Assembly: GCA_046704385.1 (NCBI GenBank)
Contig: JBJKSB010000089.1
Coordinates: 56,642 to 120,641, forward strand
Direction of reading: 5' to 3'
DNA length: 64,000 nt
From: GH45 sp046704385
GTDB lineage: Bacteria > Bacteroidota > Bacteroidia > Bacteroidales > SZUA-534
In this document: one piece after another, positions 9,460-17,619 of the stretch
How the letters are laid out: each line of letters begins with the position of its first letter
Numbering within the stretch: position 1 is the first letter of the stretch
Position numbers and translations under genes: made by a program
Notes under the pieces: generated by a model
Told to the model about the DNA's origin: nothing
Database searches by the model: none
Seen by the model: the letters and a program-made list of their open reading frames with translations, nothing else

Positions 9460-10683
9460 TTAAAAGGCCATCATTAGCAGGTTGATATCCTGAAAAGGCA
9501 GACCAAATCGATTGGCAATGCTTTCCTTGGTCAAAACGCCGTTGTAAACATAAATTCCTGACCGTATACCCGCGTGTTGCTTAATCAGTTGATTTATGCC
9601 TCCAGAATCGCCTAAGTCGAGAATCATATTACCCAATATATTGCTAAGTGCATATGAGGCTGTTCGTGCAACCCTCGAAGGAATATTTGGTACACAATAG
9701 TGCACTACATTATGTTTCCGGTAAACCGGACTTTTAAAGCTTGTAATTTCTGAGGTTTCAAAACATCCGCCCTGGTCAATCCGCAAATCGATAATAACTG
9801 AATAAGGTTTCATTTGTTTTACGGCTTCCTCGCTAACTAAAAAGGTTTGTAAATCGTTTTCTGAGGGTATTGCTCCGATAACCACATCGGCTGTGCGCAG
9901 TGCCTTTGCCACCACGCGGGGTTGAATTACAGAGGTAAAAATTCTGGAACCCAGCCTTTCCTGTATATCCCGCAAAACATCAATGGAACGGTCGAAAACC
10001 TTAACGCTTGCACCTAATCCGAGTGCCGTGCGAGCAGCAAATTCTCCTGCGGTGCCTGCGCCCAGAATTACCACATCAGTGGGGCTTATGCCGCTGATAC
10101 CCCCAAGCATCTCGCCCTTGCCATTATTAGCATTGCTTAAATATTCGGCGGCAATTAATATTGATGTAGTTCCCGAAATTTCCATCATGCTTTGAACTAC
10201 CGGCGAAACCTCATTTTTTCGGTCCATCAGGTATTCATAACCCAGGGCTGTAACCCTTTTTTGCATAAGTTTCTGGATATATTCGGTGTTTTGAGTAGCA
10301 ATCTGAAATGAACTTATAATAACCTGGTTGCCTTTAAGTAACTCTAATTCATCTTTATTGAGGGGTGCAACTTTAACAATAATATCACTTTTGTAGATTT
10401 CGGTTTTATCATCCACTATCATTCCGCCAACTTCGCTATACATAATATCTTCGAAATTGGCAGTTTTACCGGCATCTTTTTCAATAATTACATCATGACC
10501 ATTCAACACTAATAGTTCAACGGCATGTGGGGCAAGGGCAACCCTGTTTTCATCGTGGGCTGACTCTTTGGCTACCGCAATACGCAGATTTTTTTTCTTC
10601 TTACCAATTTCAAGTTTTTCTTCCTGAGGCATCAGGCTTTCTTTTCGGAGAGGGAATCCGGGAATTTCAGAGCTACCCATCAT
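9460..10683 (-). CDS. ald: Alanine dehydrogenase
   Basis: NAD-dependent oxidative deamination of L-alanine to pyruvate and ammonium. The N-terminal domain shows AVAKESAHDENRVALAPHAV (substrate-binding region). The central NAD domain shows VVILGAGTAGEFAARTALG with the acidic residue in VFDRS. The C-terminal part closes with the SNILGNMILDLG helix. Length 407 aa is slightly above the bacterial enzyme because of a charged N-terminal extension (about 30 residues); a start at the second internal Met (MPQEEKLE) is possible. tsaE lies upstream on the same strand, a pairing I recall from other Bacteroidota near porX. Confidence 0.9.
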   Translation of the reverse strand: MMGSSEIPGFPLRKESLMPQEEKLEIGKKKKNLRIAVAKESAHDENRVALAPHAVELLVLNGHDVIIEKDAGKTANFEDIMYSEVGGMIVDDKTEIYKSDIIVKVAPLNKDELELLKGNQVIISSFQIATQNTEYIQKLMQKRVTALGYEYLMDRKNEVSPVVQSMMEISGTTSILIAAEYLSNANNGKGEMLGGISGISPTDVVILGAGTAGEFAARTALGLGASVKVFDRSIDVLRDIQERLGSRIFTSVIQPRVVAKALRTADVVIGAIPSENDLQTFLVSEEAVKQMKPYSVIIDLRIDQGGCFETSEITSFKSPVYRKHNVVHYCVPNIPSRVARTASYALSNILGNMILDLGDSGGINQLIKQHAGIRSGIYVYNGVLTKESIANRFGLPFQDINLLMMAF

Positions 10684-10800
10684 AATCGGACCTTTTATAA
10701 TTTTGACCCACGAAGTTAAATTAAAATGGGCATTTTAGCAATACGGAAATTTAGTGAATCGGTAGAAAAGATAAAATACATGAGAATTAAAAAAAGATTT

Positions 10801-11214
10801 CTAAAACTCAATTTCCCTTGAACCGTTTTCCATTACTCTTATTTTTACTCTTAGCATGGTGTCGGGTAATAAATCTTCAACCAGTTCGGGCCATTCCACA
10901 AAACAGTAATGGTTTGAATAAAAATAATCCTCATAACCAATATTAAAAACCTCTTCGATGTTTTTAATGCGGTAAAAATCGAAATGAAAAATAAGGTTTT
11001 CGGTTTCAGTATGATATTCGTTAATTAATGAAAAAGTGGGACTGGTTACAACATCGGTGGTTTTTAACAGTTTGCACAATTGTTTAATAAAGGTAGTTTT
11101 ACCTGCACCCATTTCGCCATAAAAAGCAAATTGCCTGCTATTTATGGTTTGTTCCATAAATTTAGTGGCAGCAGCTTCAATATCATTCAGGGTGTTAAAA
11201 ACTATTTTCCCCAT
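10801..11214 (-). CDS. tsaE: tRNA threonylcarbamoyladenosine biosynthesis ATPase TsaE
   Basis: ATPase that cycles the TsaB-TsaD complex in making t6A37 on tRNAs. The P-loop GEMGAGKTTF lies near residue 33-42, with TSPTFSLINEY and the DFYRI segment typical of the family, and FVEWPELVEDLLP near the C-terminus. Length 137 aa is normal. CAAATATA at 11238-11245 is a -7 element (TATATTTG on the minus strand) about 24 bases upstream of the start. Confidence 0.93.
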   Translation of the reverse strand: MGKIVFNTLNDIEAAATKFMEQTINSRQFAFYGEMGAGKTTFIKQLCKLLKTTDVVTSPTFSLINEYHTETENLIFHFDFYRIKNIEEVFNIGYEDYFYSNHYCFVEWPELVEDLLPDTMLRVKIRVMENGSREIEF

Positions 11215-11320
11215 TATTCAAAATTATTTTTGTGCGACAAATATAAACATTCGGCAAGCATAATTCTGATTAATTTTGTTGATTTGTATTACTGGAAATT
11301 AAAGATTGAATTGATACGTA

Positions 11321-13129
11321 GTGAGTAATTCCGATAAGCATATTGAATTTTTAAAGGAAAAGGTAGCTGCCCTGCCGAATAATCCGGGAGTATATCAATA
11401 TATTGATTCTCACGGAACAATTATTTATGTGGGTAAAGCCAAAAACCTTAAAAAAAGGGTTTCGTCGTATTTTACAAAATTTCACGACAGTGCCAAAACC
11501 AGGATTTTGGTACGAAATATTCAGGAAATTAAACACATTGTAGTGGATACAGAACAGGATGCCCTGTTGTTGGAAAATAACCTGATTAAAAAGTATCAGC
11601 CCCGTTACAATGCCATGCTTAAGGATGATAAAACCTATCCTTGGGTTTGTGTGAAAAATGAGCCTTTTCCAAGGATTTTTATGACCCGCAATTTTATTCG
11701 TGATGGCAGTACTTATTTCGGGCCCTATACTTCGGTCAGGACATTGAAAGTGATGCTGGATTTTATCAAACAGTTATATCCGTTGCGCAATTGTACTCTG
11801 AATTTAGCGCAGGCCCAAATTGTGCAGGGCAGGTATAAAATTTGTCTTGAGCATCATCTGGGTAATTGCCTGGGGCCATGTGTCGGAGAGCAAACCGAAG
11901 AAGACTACCGTCAGAATATCGAAAACATTAAAAATATTTTAAAAGGCAATATAAATGAGGTAATCGCCCTTGTAAAAGCTAAAATGACAGAGCTGAGCCA
12001 GGCCTATAAGTTTGAGGAGGCTCAAAAGCTTAAAGAAAAGTTGGATCACCTGGAAAACTACCAGGCAAAATCTACTATTGTGAGTCCATCTATCACCAAT
12101 GTTGATGTATTTTCATTTTTAGAAGATGAAGGTAGTGCATACGTGAATTTCCTTAAAGTAGTTAACGGGGGGATAATCCAGGTGCATACCATTGAAATGA
12201 AAAAACGTACCGACGAAGATAGGGAATCACTGTTATTAACAGCTATCACCGAAATACGGCAACGCCTGCATAGTGTGTCGCGTGAAATAATTGTGCCGTT
12301 TGAGGTTGATTTTAACCTTGATGAAGTAAATTTTACTGTGCCGCAACGGGGCGATAAAAAAAAGCTGCTTGAATTGAGTATGCGTAATGCTTTTTACTAT
12401 AAACAGGAAAAAATAAAACAGGAGGTAAACCGTAGTCCCCAAAAAAGAATTGACCGTATAATGGAAACCATGCAAAAGGATTTGCGGTTAAAGCATCAGC
12501 CTGTACATATTGAGGGTTTTGACAATAGTAATATCCAGGGAACCAATCCGGTGGCCAGCTGCGTAGTTTTTAAAAATGGTAAGCCGAGCAAACGTGATTA
12601 CCGTCATTTTAATGTAAAAACGGTTGAGGGACCTGATGATTTTGCTTCGATGGAGGAGATTATTTACCGTCGGTTTAAGAGGCAGCTTGATGAAAACCAA
12701 CCATTGCCTCAGCTTATTGTTATTGATGGAGGTAAAGGGCAGCTGGGTGCAGCTGTAAACAGTTTGCAAAAACTTGATTTAATTGGTAAAGTTGCCGTGA
12801 TAGGCATCGCCAAACGACTGGAGGAAATTTATTTCCCTGGCGATTCTGTTCCCATTTACCTCGACAAAAACAGCGAAACCCTGAAAATTATTCAACATAT
12901 CAGGAATGAATCGCACCGGTTCGGGATTACTTTTCACCGACAGAAACGATCGCAGGGATTTATAAGCTCCGAGCTGGAGAATATTCCCGGAATTGGTGAA
13001 AAAATGATTGAGAAACTATTCACCGGGTTTAAATCAGTTGATGTGATTAAAACAAAGTCGGAGGCAGAGCTGGCTGAGGTAATTGGCAAAGCAAAAGCAA
13101 AAGTGGTTTTTAGTTATTTTCACAAATAA
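11321..13129 (+). CDS. uvrC: Excinuclease ABC subunit C
   Basis: Makes the 3' and 5' incisions in nucleotide excision repair. Domains in order: GIY-YIG nuclease (NNPGVYQYIDSHG, IIYVGKAKNLKKR; residues 18-95), a cysteine cluster (about 148-180), a UVR helical hairpin (about 208-240, FEEAQKLKEKLDHLENY), an RNase H-like 5' nuclease (from EGFDNSNIQGTNPVAS), and a C-terminal helix-hairpin-helix pair (LENIPGIGEKMIEKLF). The start is GTG at 11321; no in-frame ATG precedes the GIY-YIG domain. It diverges from tsaE. Confidence 0.96.
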   Translation: MSNSDKHIEFLKEKVAALPNNPGVYQYIDSHGTIIYVGKAKNLKKRVSSYFTKFHDSAKTRILVRNIQEIKHIVVDTEQDALLLENNLIKKYQPRYNAMLKDDKTYPWVCVKNEPFPRIFMTRNFIRDGSTYFGPYTSVRTLKVMLDFIKQLYPLRNCTLNLAQAQIVQGRYKICLEHHLGNCLGPCVGEQTEEDYRQNIENIKNILKGNINEVIALVKAKMTELSQAYKFEEAQKLKEKLDHLENYQAKSTIVSPSITNVDVFSFLEDEGSAYVNFLKVVNGGIIQVHTIEMKKRTDEDRESLLLTAITEIRQRLHSVSREIIVPFEVDFNLDEVNFTVPQRGDKKKLLELSMRNAFYYKQEKIKQEVNRSPQKRIDRIMETMQKDLRLKHQPVHIEGFDNSNIQGTNPVASCVVFKNGKPSKRDYRHFNVKTVEGPDDFASMEEIIYRRFKRQLDENQPLPQLIVIDGGKGQLGAAVNSLQKLDLIGKVAVIGIAKRLEEIYFPGDSVPIYLDKNSETLKIIQHIRNESHRFGITFHRQKRSQGFISSELENIPGIGEKMIEKLFTGFKSVDVIKTKSEAELAEVIGKAKAKVVFSYFHK

Positions 13130-13204
13130 AACTCCTTGTGAATTTGTCCATTCAAAAAATTTCTGTGAAAATCTGTAGTGGATAAAAATAAATCAGTTGC
13201 TTTT

Positions 13205-13870
13205 TCAAAAGAATTTCAAATCGCGCAAACTTTTGTTCATCAAACGCTCATCATTTTTAAAAAGGAGTTTTGCAAAATAAAGTCCGAGCAAGGTGCAGGC
13301 TACCCCGAAAACAGAACCGGCATAAATGTCAAGAAAAAAGTGCTGCAATAAATAAACCCGAGTTGAGGCAACCAGTAACCCCCCAAAAGGTAGTATTAAA
13401 CTCCACCATTTGTTATCAATGGCAACCGCCAGAAGTAGTACAATGGCAAAAGCTGTCATGGAATGTCCGCTTGGGAAAGTGTTCAGGTCATGATAATCGA
13501 AACCCGGAATAAGATGATGAAATAAATCTTTATTAAAATAAGCCGTTGGCCGGGGCAGGCCTTTAAAAATAATTTTCTTTAAAATGCCTGTGAAAATTCC
13601 CGTAAAAGCCAGTGAAATTAATGATGCCAGCGCGTAATAGTATCTTATAAAAAGAAAAATCAATGTTAAAATGCCCATGGTTACTCCTAAACCAAATTTT
13701 GTCAGAAAAATGGCGATGACATCCAGAGTGGGATTAGCAATGCTGTTAACGGACAAAATAATTTCTCCGTAAGGTATAAAAAGTAAAAAAATAGAGCCGA
13801 TTATTAAAAAAATCAGGTAGATGTAGTAAAAATACCTGATATTATTTTTTGCCAGTGCTTTATTGTTCAT
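13205..13870 (-). CDS. PAP2-family membrane phosphatase
   Basis: Lipid phosphatase with the three-part acid phosphatase signature: KKIIFKGLPRP, PSGHSMTAF and RVYLLQHFFLDIYAG (R-x5-H-x3-D). Six hydrophobic segments span nearly the whole protein, placing it in the inner membrane with the active site near the outer face. Likely substrates are undecaprenyl pyrophosphate or phosphatidyl phosphates, which sequence does not separate. It converges with uvrC. Confidence 0.9.
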   Translation of the reverse strand: MNNKALAKNNIRYFYYIYLIFLIIGSIFLLFIPYGEIILSVNSIANPTLDVIAIFLTKFGLGVTMGILTLIFLFIRYYYALASLISLAFTGIFTGILKKIIFKGLPRPTAYFNKDLFHHLIPGFDYHDLNTFPSGHSMTAFAIVLLLAVAIDNKWWSLILPFGGLLVASTRVYLLQHFFLDIYAGSVFGVACTLLGLYFAKLLFKNDERLMNKSLRDLKFF

Positions 13871-14058
13871 TTCATCTATAATTTAACGAGTGTAAAATAA
13901 ACACATTTTTTTTAAATCTGTTTGGTTGATCATTTTGGGTGTTATAATGTAGTAGTTAAAATACCTACAAAAACGTATTGATTCCTTTTCTATTAATGTT
14001 GACTTTTGTTTGGGAAACCAGGGAAACCCCAGGGATTACTGTAAATTCCTGTAAATCA

Positions 14059-14394
14059 ATGCAAATAGTGAGTAATAAAGGCAATAAAGCGGACGAAAAA
14101 ATTAAGGTAACACGCGACAGGCCGATTAAAAGTGTTGTTAAAACTATTACCTGGAGAATTATAGCTTCGACGACAACATTTTTGCTTGCTATGTTGTTTT
14201 TTGGGTCAGATCCCAGGGCTGCGGAAAAAGCTACCGGAGTTGCGCTGGCTGAATCTGTAATAAAAATGATATTGTATTTCTTCCACGAAAGAGCCTGGGC
14301 TCAATTGCGCTGGGGACGAATGATGGTGATTATAAGAAGAAATACACGTCGATCGCGAAAATCGATTCAACGAATTATGTTAAAACGAGCTTAA
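14059..14394 (+). CDS. DUF2061 membrane protein, first gene of the sulfate operon
   Basis: A small protein with the DUF2061 core: KSVVKTITWRIIASTTTFLL and VALAESVIKMILYFFHERAW, i.e. two membrane helices flanked by basic residues. The tail after RWGRM is very basic (RRNTRRSRKSIQRI). The start at 14059 (MQIVSNKGN) is preferred over the TTG at 13978, whose extra 27 residues look unlike the family; a GTG at 14068 is also possible. The stop lies three bases before the cysH start, so it is co-transcribed. Association with cys genes recurs in other Bacteroidota as I recall, and a role in sulfate handling is inferred. Confidence 0.82.
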   Translation: MQIVSNKGNKADEKIKVTRDRPIKSVVKTITWRIIASTTTFLLAMLFFGSDPRAAEKATGVALAESVIKMILYFFHERAWAQLRWGRMMVIIRRNTRRSRKSIQRIMLKRA

Positions 14395-14397
14395 GAT

Positions 14398-15102
14398 ATG
14401 TTGCAACAAACTGTAAACGAATTAAATGAAATAGTGAAAAGCCTCGATAATGTTGAGGCTTTAAAATTTTTAGCTGAAAAATTTAAAGGTAAAATAGTTT
14501 TTACTACAAGTTTTGGTTATGAAGATCAGGCAATTACTGATATGATTTTTAAAAATAATATCGATATCAGGGTAGCTACTCTTGATACCGGTCGCCTGTT
14601 TAAAGAAACCTACAAGGTATTCAGCCAAACGCTTGACACTTATAAAAAAACTATTGAAGTATTTTTCCCAAACAGTGAGGCAGTGGAAAAAATGGTGACT
14701 CAAAAAGGACCGTTCAGCTTTTACGATTCGGTGGAAAACCGCAAAGAATGTTGCCATATCCGCAAAGTGGAGCCGTTAAACCGGGCTCTGCAGGGTGTTG
14801 AATGCTGGATTACCGGTATCAGGGCAGAGCAATCACCAAATCGTCAGGGAATGACCTTTTTTGAATTGGATGAGCCCCGGCAAATCATTAAGTACAACCC
14901 TTTGCTTCATTATACCTTCGATGATGTAAAAAAATATGTAAAAGAAAATCACGTACCTTACAATGTTTTGCACGATCAAAATTTTGTAAGCATTGGTTGT
15001 GAACCCTGCACGCGGGCTATCATGCCGGGTGACGATTTTAGGGCCGGCCGCTGGTGGTGGGAAAGCAATTCCAAAAAAGAATGTGGTTTACATACTCATT
15101 AA
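14398..15102 (+). CDS. cysH: Assimilatory adenylylsulfate (APS) reductase CysH
   Basis: Reduces activated sulfate to sulfite using thioredoxin. Family landmarks: TTSFGYEDQAITDM (nucleotide loop), LDTGRLFKETY, GIRAEQSPNR and the catalytic cysteine near the C-terminus in KKECGLH (Cys229). It also has the CC pair at 118-119 and CEPC at 201-204. In characterised enzymes this four-cysteine set binds a 4Fe-4S cluster and marks APS reductases, whereas PAPS reductases lack it. The absence of cysC nearby agrees. It is tightly coupled to the DUF2061 gene before it and to cysD after it. Confidence 0.93.
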   Translation: MLQQTVNELNEIVKSLDNVEALKFLAEKFKGKIVFTTSFGYEDQAITDMIFKNNIDIRVATLDTGRLFKETYKVFSQTLDTYKKTIEVFFPNSEAVEKMVTQKGPFSFYDSVENRKECCHIRKVEPLNRALQGVECWITGIRAEQSPNRQGMTFFELDEPRQIIKYNPLLHYTFDDVKKYVKENHVPYNVLHDQNFVSIGCEPCTRAIMPGDDFRAGRWWWESNSKKECGLHTH

Positions 15103-15171
15103 TTGCGTTTAAGTTTCAGATTTTTACATATTTCTATTAATATTGCACCAAAATTTACAATTTTCATATAT

Positions 15172-16080
15172 ATGACTAAGATTATTAACAGGAATCACCT
15201 GAGGGAGTTAGAGAGCGAGGCTATTTTTGTAATGCGTGAGATTGCCTCACAATTTGAGAGACCTGTTTTACTGTTTTCAGGAGGTAAAGATTCAATTGTA
15301 TTGGTTCATTTGGCCGTAAAAGCATTTTGGCCGGCCAAAATTCCTTTCCCATTGCTACATATTGATACCGGTCACAATTTTCAGGAAACCCTTGAATTTC
15401 GTGATACCCTGGCTAATAAAATCGGTGCTCAGCTTTTGGTTGGTTCTGTTCAGGAATCAATAGATAAAGGAAGAGTAACCGAGGAAACCGGACCAGAAGC
15501 AAGTCGTAATAAACTGCAAACCGTAACTCTGCTTGATACACTTGAGGAGTTAAAAGCTGACGCAGCTATCGGAGGTGGTCGTCGTGATGAGGAGAAAGCC
15601 CGGGCAAAAGAACGCTTTTTCTCGCATCGTGATGCATTTGGTCAGTGGGATCCTAAAAACCAGCGTCCTGAGCTGTGGAACCTGTTTAACGGCAAAAAGA
15701 ACGTAGGCGAGCATTTTAGGGTATTTCCTATCAGTAACTGGACCGAAATGGATGTTTGGCAGTACATTTTGATGGAAAATATTGAAATGCCAAGTTTGTA
15801 TTATACACATAAACGAAAAGTGTTTAACCGTAACGGTGTGTGGTTAGCTGCCGAAGAGTTTATGCAATTAAAAGAAGGTGAAGAAATAGTTGAAATGGAT
15901 GTTCGTTGCCGCACCATTGGTGATGTAACCTGTACTGGTTTAACTTTATCTACAGCCGATAATCTTGAAGATATTGTTCGTGAAGTAGCTGCTGCCCGTG
16001 AAACAGAACGTGGTGGACGTGCCGACGACAAACGTTCGGAAGCTGCAATGGAAGACCGTAAAAAAGAAGGATATTTTTAA
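15172..16080 (+). CDS. cysD: Sulfate adenylyltransferase subunit 2
   Basis: Catalytic subunit that makes APS from sulfate and ATP, driven by the CysN GTPase. The ATP pyrophosphatase loop SGGKDS is at residues 36-41, followed by LLHIDTGHNFQETLEFRD, GGRRDEEKARAKER and FPISNWTEMDVWQYI, all conserved in CysD. The start at 15172 (MTKIINRNHL) gives the usual 302 aa; the frame is open further upstream to a TTG at 15103, but those residues do not match the family. A palindromic repeat separates it from cysN. Confidence 0.96.
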   Translation: MTKIINRNHLRELESEAIFVMREIASQFERPVLLFSGGKDSIVLVHLAVKAFWPAKIPFPLLHIDTGHNFQETLEFRDTLANKIGAQLLVGSVQESIDKGRVTEETGPEASRNKLQTVTLLDTLEELKADAAIGGGRRDEEKARAKERFFSHRDAFGQWDPKNQRPELWNLFNGKKNVGEHFRVFPISNWTEMDVWQYILMENIEMPSLYYTHKRKVFNRNGVWLAAEEFMQLKEGEEIVEMDVRCRTIGDVTCTGLTLSTADNLEDIVREVAAARETERGGRADDKRSEAAMEDRKKEGYF

Positions 16081-16099
16081 AACTAATATTGAAAACATT

Positions 16100-16211
16100 C
16101 ACCCCTATAATCCTCCCGATAAATCGGGACAGGCTCTCAAGGGGATACTCCTCCAAATGAACTTTTTGGTTTAATTGGAAAAGTCCTCCCTTGAGGGAGG
16201 TTAGGAGGGTG
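16100..16211. repeat. Palindromic intergenic repeat inside the cysD-cysN gap
   Basis: A 112-bp element begins CACCCCTATAATCCTCCC and ends GGAGGTTAGGAGGGTG, which are imperfect inverted copies. Inside are two smaller palindromes, CCCGATAAATCGGG (16127 onward) and CTCCCTTGAGGGAG (16186 onward). It has no ORF and looks like the dispersed palindromic units seen between genes of many Bacteroidota. It lies between the cysD stop and cysN start without disturbing either gene. Confidence 0.7.
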
Positions 16212-16247
16212 AAAAACTCGAATAAAAATTGACCAAATAAATAAGAA

Positions 16248-17513
16248 ATGGATAGCAAAGCATATTTAGATATGACCCTGTTGCGGTTTACGACCGCCGG
16301 AAGCGTTGATGATGGAAAAAGCACACTGATTGGCCGCTTGCTTTACGACAGCAAGTCAATATTTGAGGACCAATTGGATGCAATAACTGAAACCAGCAAG
16401 CGTAAAGGCGATGAAACTGTCGACCTGGCTTTATTAACTGATGGTTTGCGTGCTGAACGCGAACAGGGAATTACCATTGATGTGGCTTATCGATATTTTG
16501 CCACACCAAAACGTAAATTTATTATTGCTGACACTCCGGGACATATACAGTATACAAGAAACATGGTAACAGGCGCTTCAACTGCCAACCTTGCTATTAT
16601 CCTGGTGGATGCCCGAAACGGTGTTTTGGAACAAACCCTGCGCCACACCTATATTGCCAGTTTATTGAACATTCCTCATATTGTTTTTTGTGTCAATAAA
16701 ATGGATTTAATTGGTTATGACCAGGCTCGTTATGTAAGTATTAAAAAAGAGCTTGAAGGTCTGGTTGCAAAACTAAAAGTTCGCGACCCACATTTTATTC
16801 CTATTTCTGCCAAATATGGTGATAATGTAGTTGATGCTTCCACTCAAATGGATTGGTATAATGGCACCACACTACTTAGCCTGCTGGAGACAATCGAAAT
16901 TAACGAAGACCGTAATATGGTTGACGGACGGTTCCCTGTTCAATATGTTATCAGGCCTCAACAAAAAGCGTTTGTGGATTATCGCGGATATGCCGGACGT
17001 GTTGCAGGTGGGATTTTTCATCCCGGTGATAAGGTAACCATACTTCCTTCGCAGTTTACTTCAGAGGTTAAAGCGATTGATTTTTATACTGAAGAAGTTG
17101 ATGAAGTATTGCCTTCACAATCTGCAACTATCAGGTTAAAAGATGAGATTGATATCAGCCGTGGTGACATGATCGTTAAATCAGATAGTATTCCAACTGT
17201 GTCGAACAACTTTACAATGGATATTTGCTGGTTTAATGAACGGCCATTGGATCCTGCACGTAAGTATTTGTTGCGTCATACAACCAATGAATTAAAGTGC
17301 ATGATAAAAGCTGTTAATTACCGGACAAACATTGAAACTTACGAAAAAGACTTCGAAAATACGACTATAAAAATGAACGACATTGCAAATATTACAGTAA
17401 TGACGTCAAAACCGGTATTTTACGATCCTTATAAACAAAATCGTACCACGGGCAGTGTAATATTAATTGACGAGGGAACCAACGAAACTGTAGCTGCCGG
17501 CATGATTAATTAG
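16248..17513 (+). CDS. cysN: Sulfate adenylyltransferase subunit 1 (GTPase)
   Basis: EF-Tu-like GTPase that couples GTP hydrolysis to APS synthesis with CysD. G-motifs: AGSVDDGKST (residues 17-26), DTPGHIQYTRNM and NKMDLIGY. The switch region TDGLRAEREQGITIDVAY is fully conserved. Beta-barrel domains II and III follow to residue 421. There is no fused APS kinase (CysC) domain, unlike the CysNC proteins of many bacteria. A terminator follows, closing the operon. Confidence 0.96.
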   Translation: MDSKAYLDMTLLRFTTAGSVDDGKSTLIGRLLYDSKSIFEDQLDAITETSKRKGDETVDLALLTDGLRAEREQGITIDVAYRYFATPKRKFIIADTPGHIQYTRNMVTGASTANLAIILVDARNGVLEQTLRHTYIASLLNIPHIVFCVNKMDLIGYDQARYVSIKKELEGLVAKLKVRDPHFIPISAKYGDNVVDASTQMDWYNGTTLLSLLETIEINEDRNMVDGRFPVQYVIRPQQKAFVDYRGYAGRVAGGIFHPGDKVTILPSQFTSEVKAIDFYTEEVDEVLPSQSATIRLKDEIDISRGDMIVKSDSIPTVSNNFTMDICWFNERPLDPARKYLLRHTTNELKCMIKAVNYRTNIETYEKDFENTTIKMNDIANITVMTSKPVFYDPYKQNRTTGSVILIDEGTNETVAAGMIN

Positions 17514-17558
17514 GTAAGGCTGTTGATTTACAAAATGATACTATAATGACAAAATATT

Positions 17559-17588
17559 CCCGGTTGCGGTTTGCAATCGGGATTTTTT
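17559..17588 (+). terminator. Intrinsic terminator after cysN
   Basis: Stem CCCGGTTGC/GCAATCGGG (one G-T pair) with loop GGTTT, followed by a run of six T residues. Confidence 0.88.
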
Positions 17589-17589
17589 A

Positions 17590-17597
17590 TACTTTTG
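17590..17597 (+). promoter_or_regulatory. Putative -7 element of the helicase gene
   Basis: TACTTTTG starts just after the cysN terminator T run and 23 bases before the TTG start of the helicase. A TTTG occurs at 17570-17573 but the spacing (16) is shorter than the usual 19-21. Confidence 0.5.
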
Positions 17598-17619
17598 CGA
17601 CAGTTTAAATAATAGAAAT

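Noticed and set aside
13978..14058. TTG-started N-terminal extension of the DUF2061 protein
   Set aside because: The extra 27 residues do not resemble the family and the ATG at 14059 gives a normal N-terminus.
14398..15102. Reading CysH as a PAPS reductase
   Set aside because: The CC and CxxC cysteines are those of APS reductases and no APS kinase is encoded nearby.
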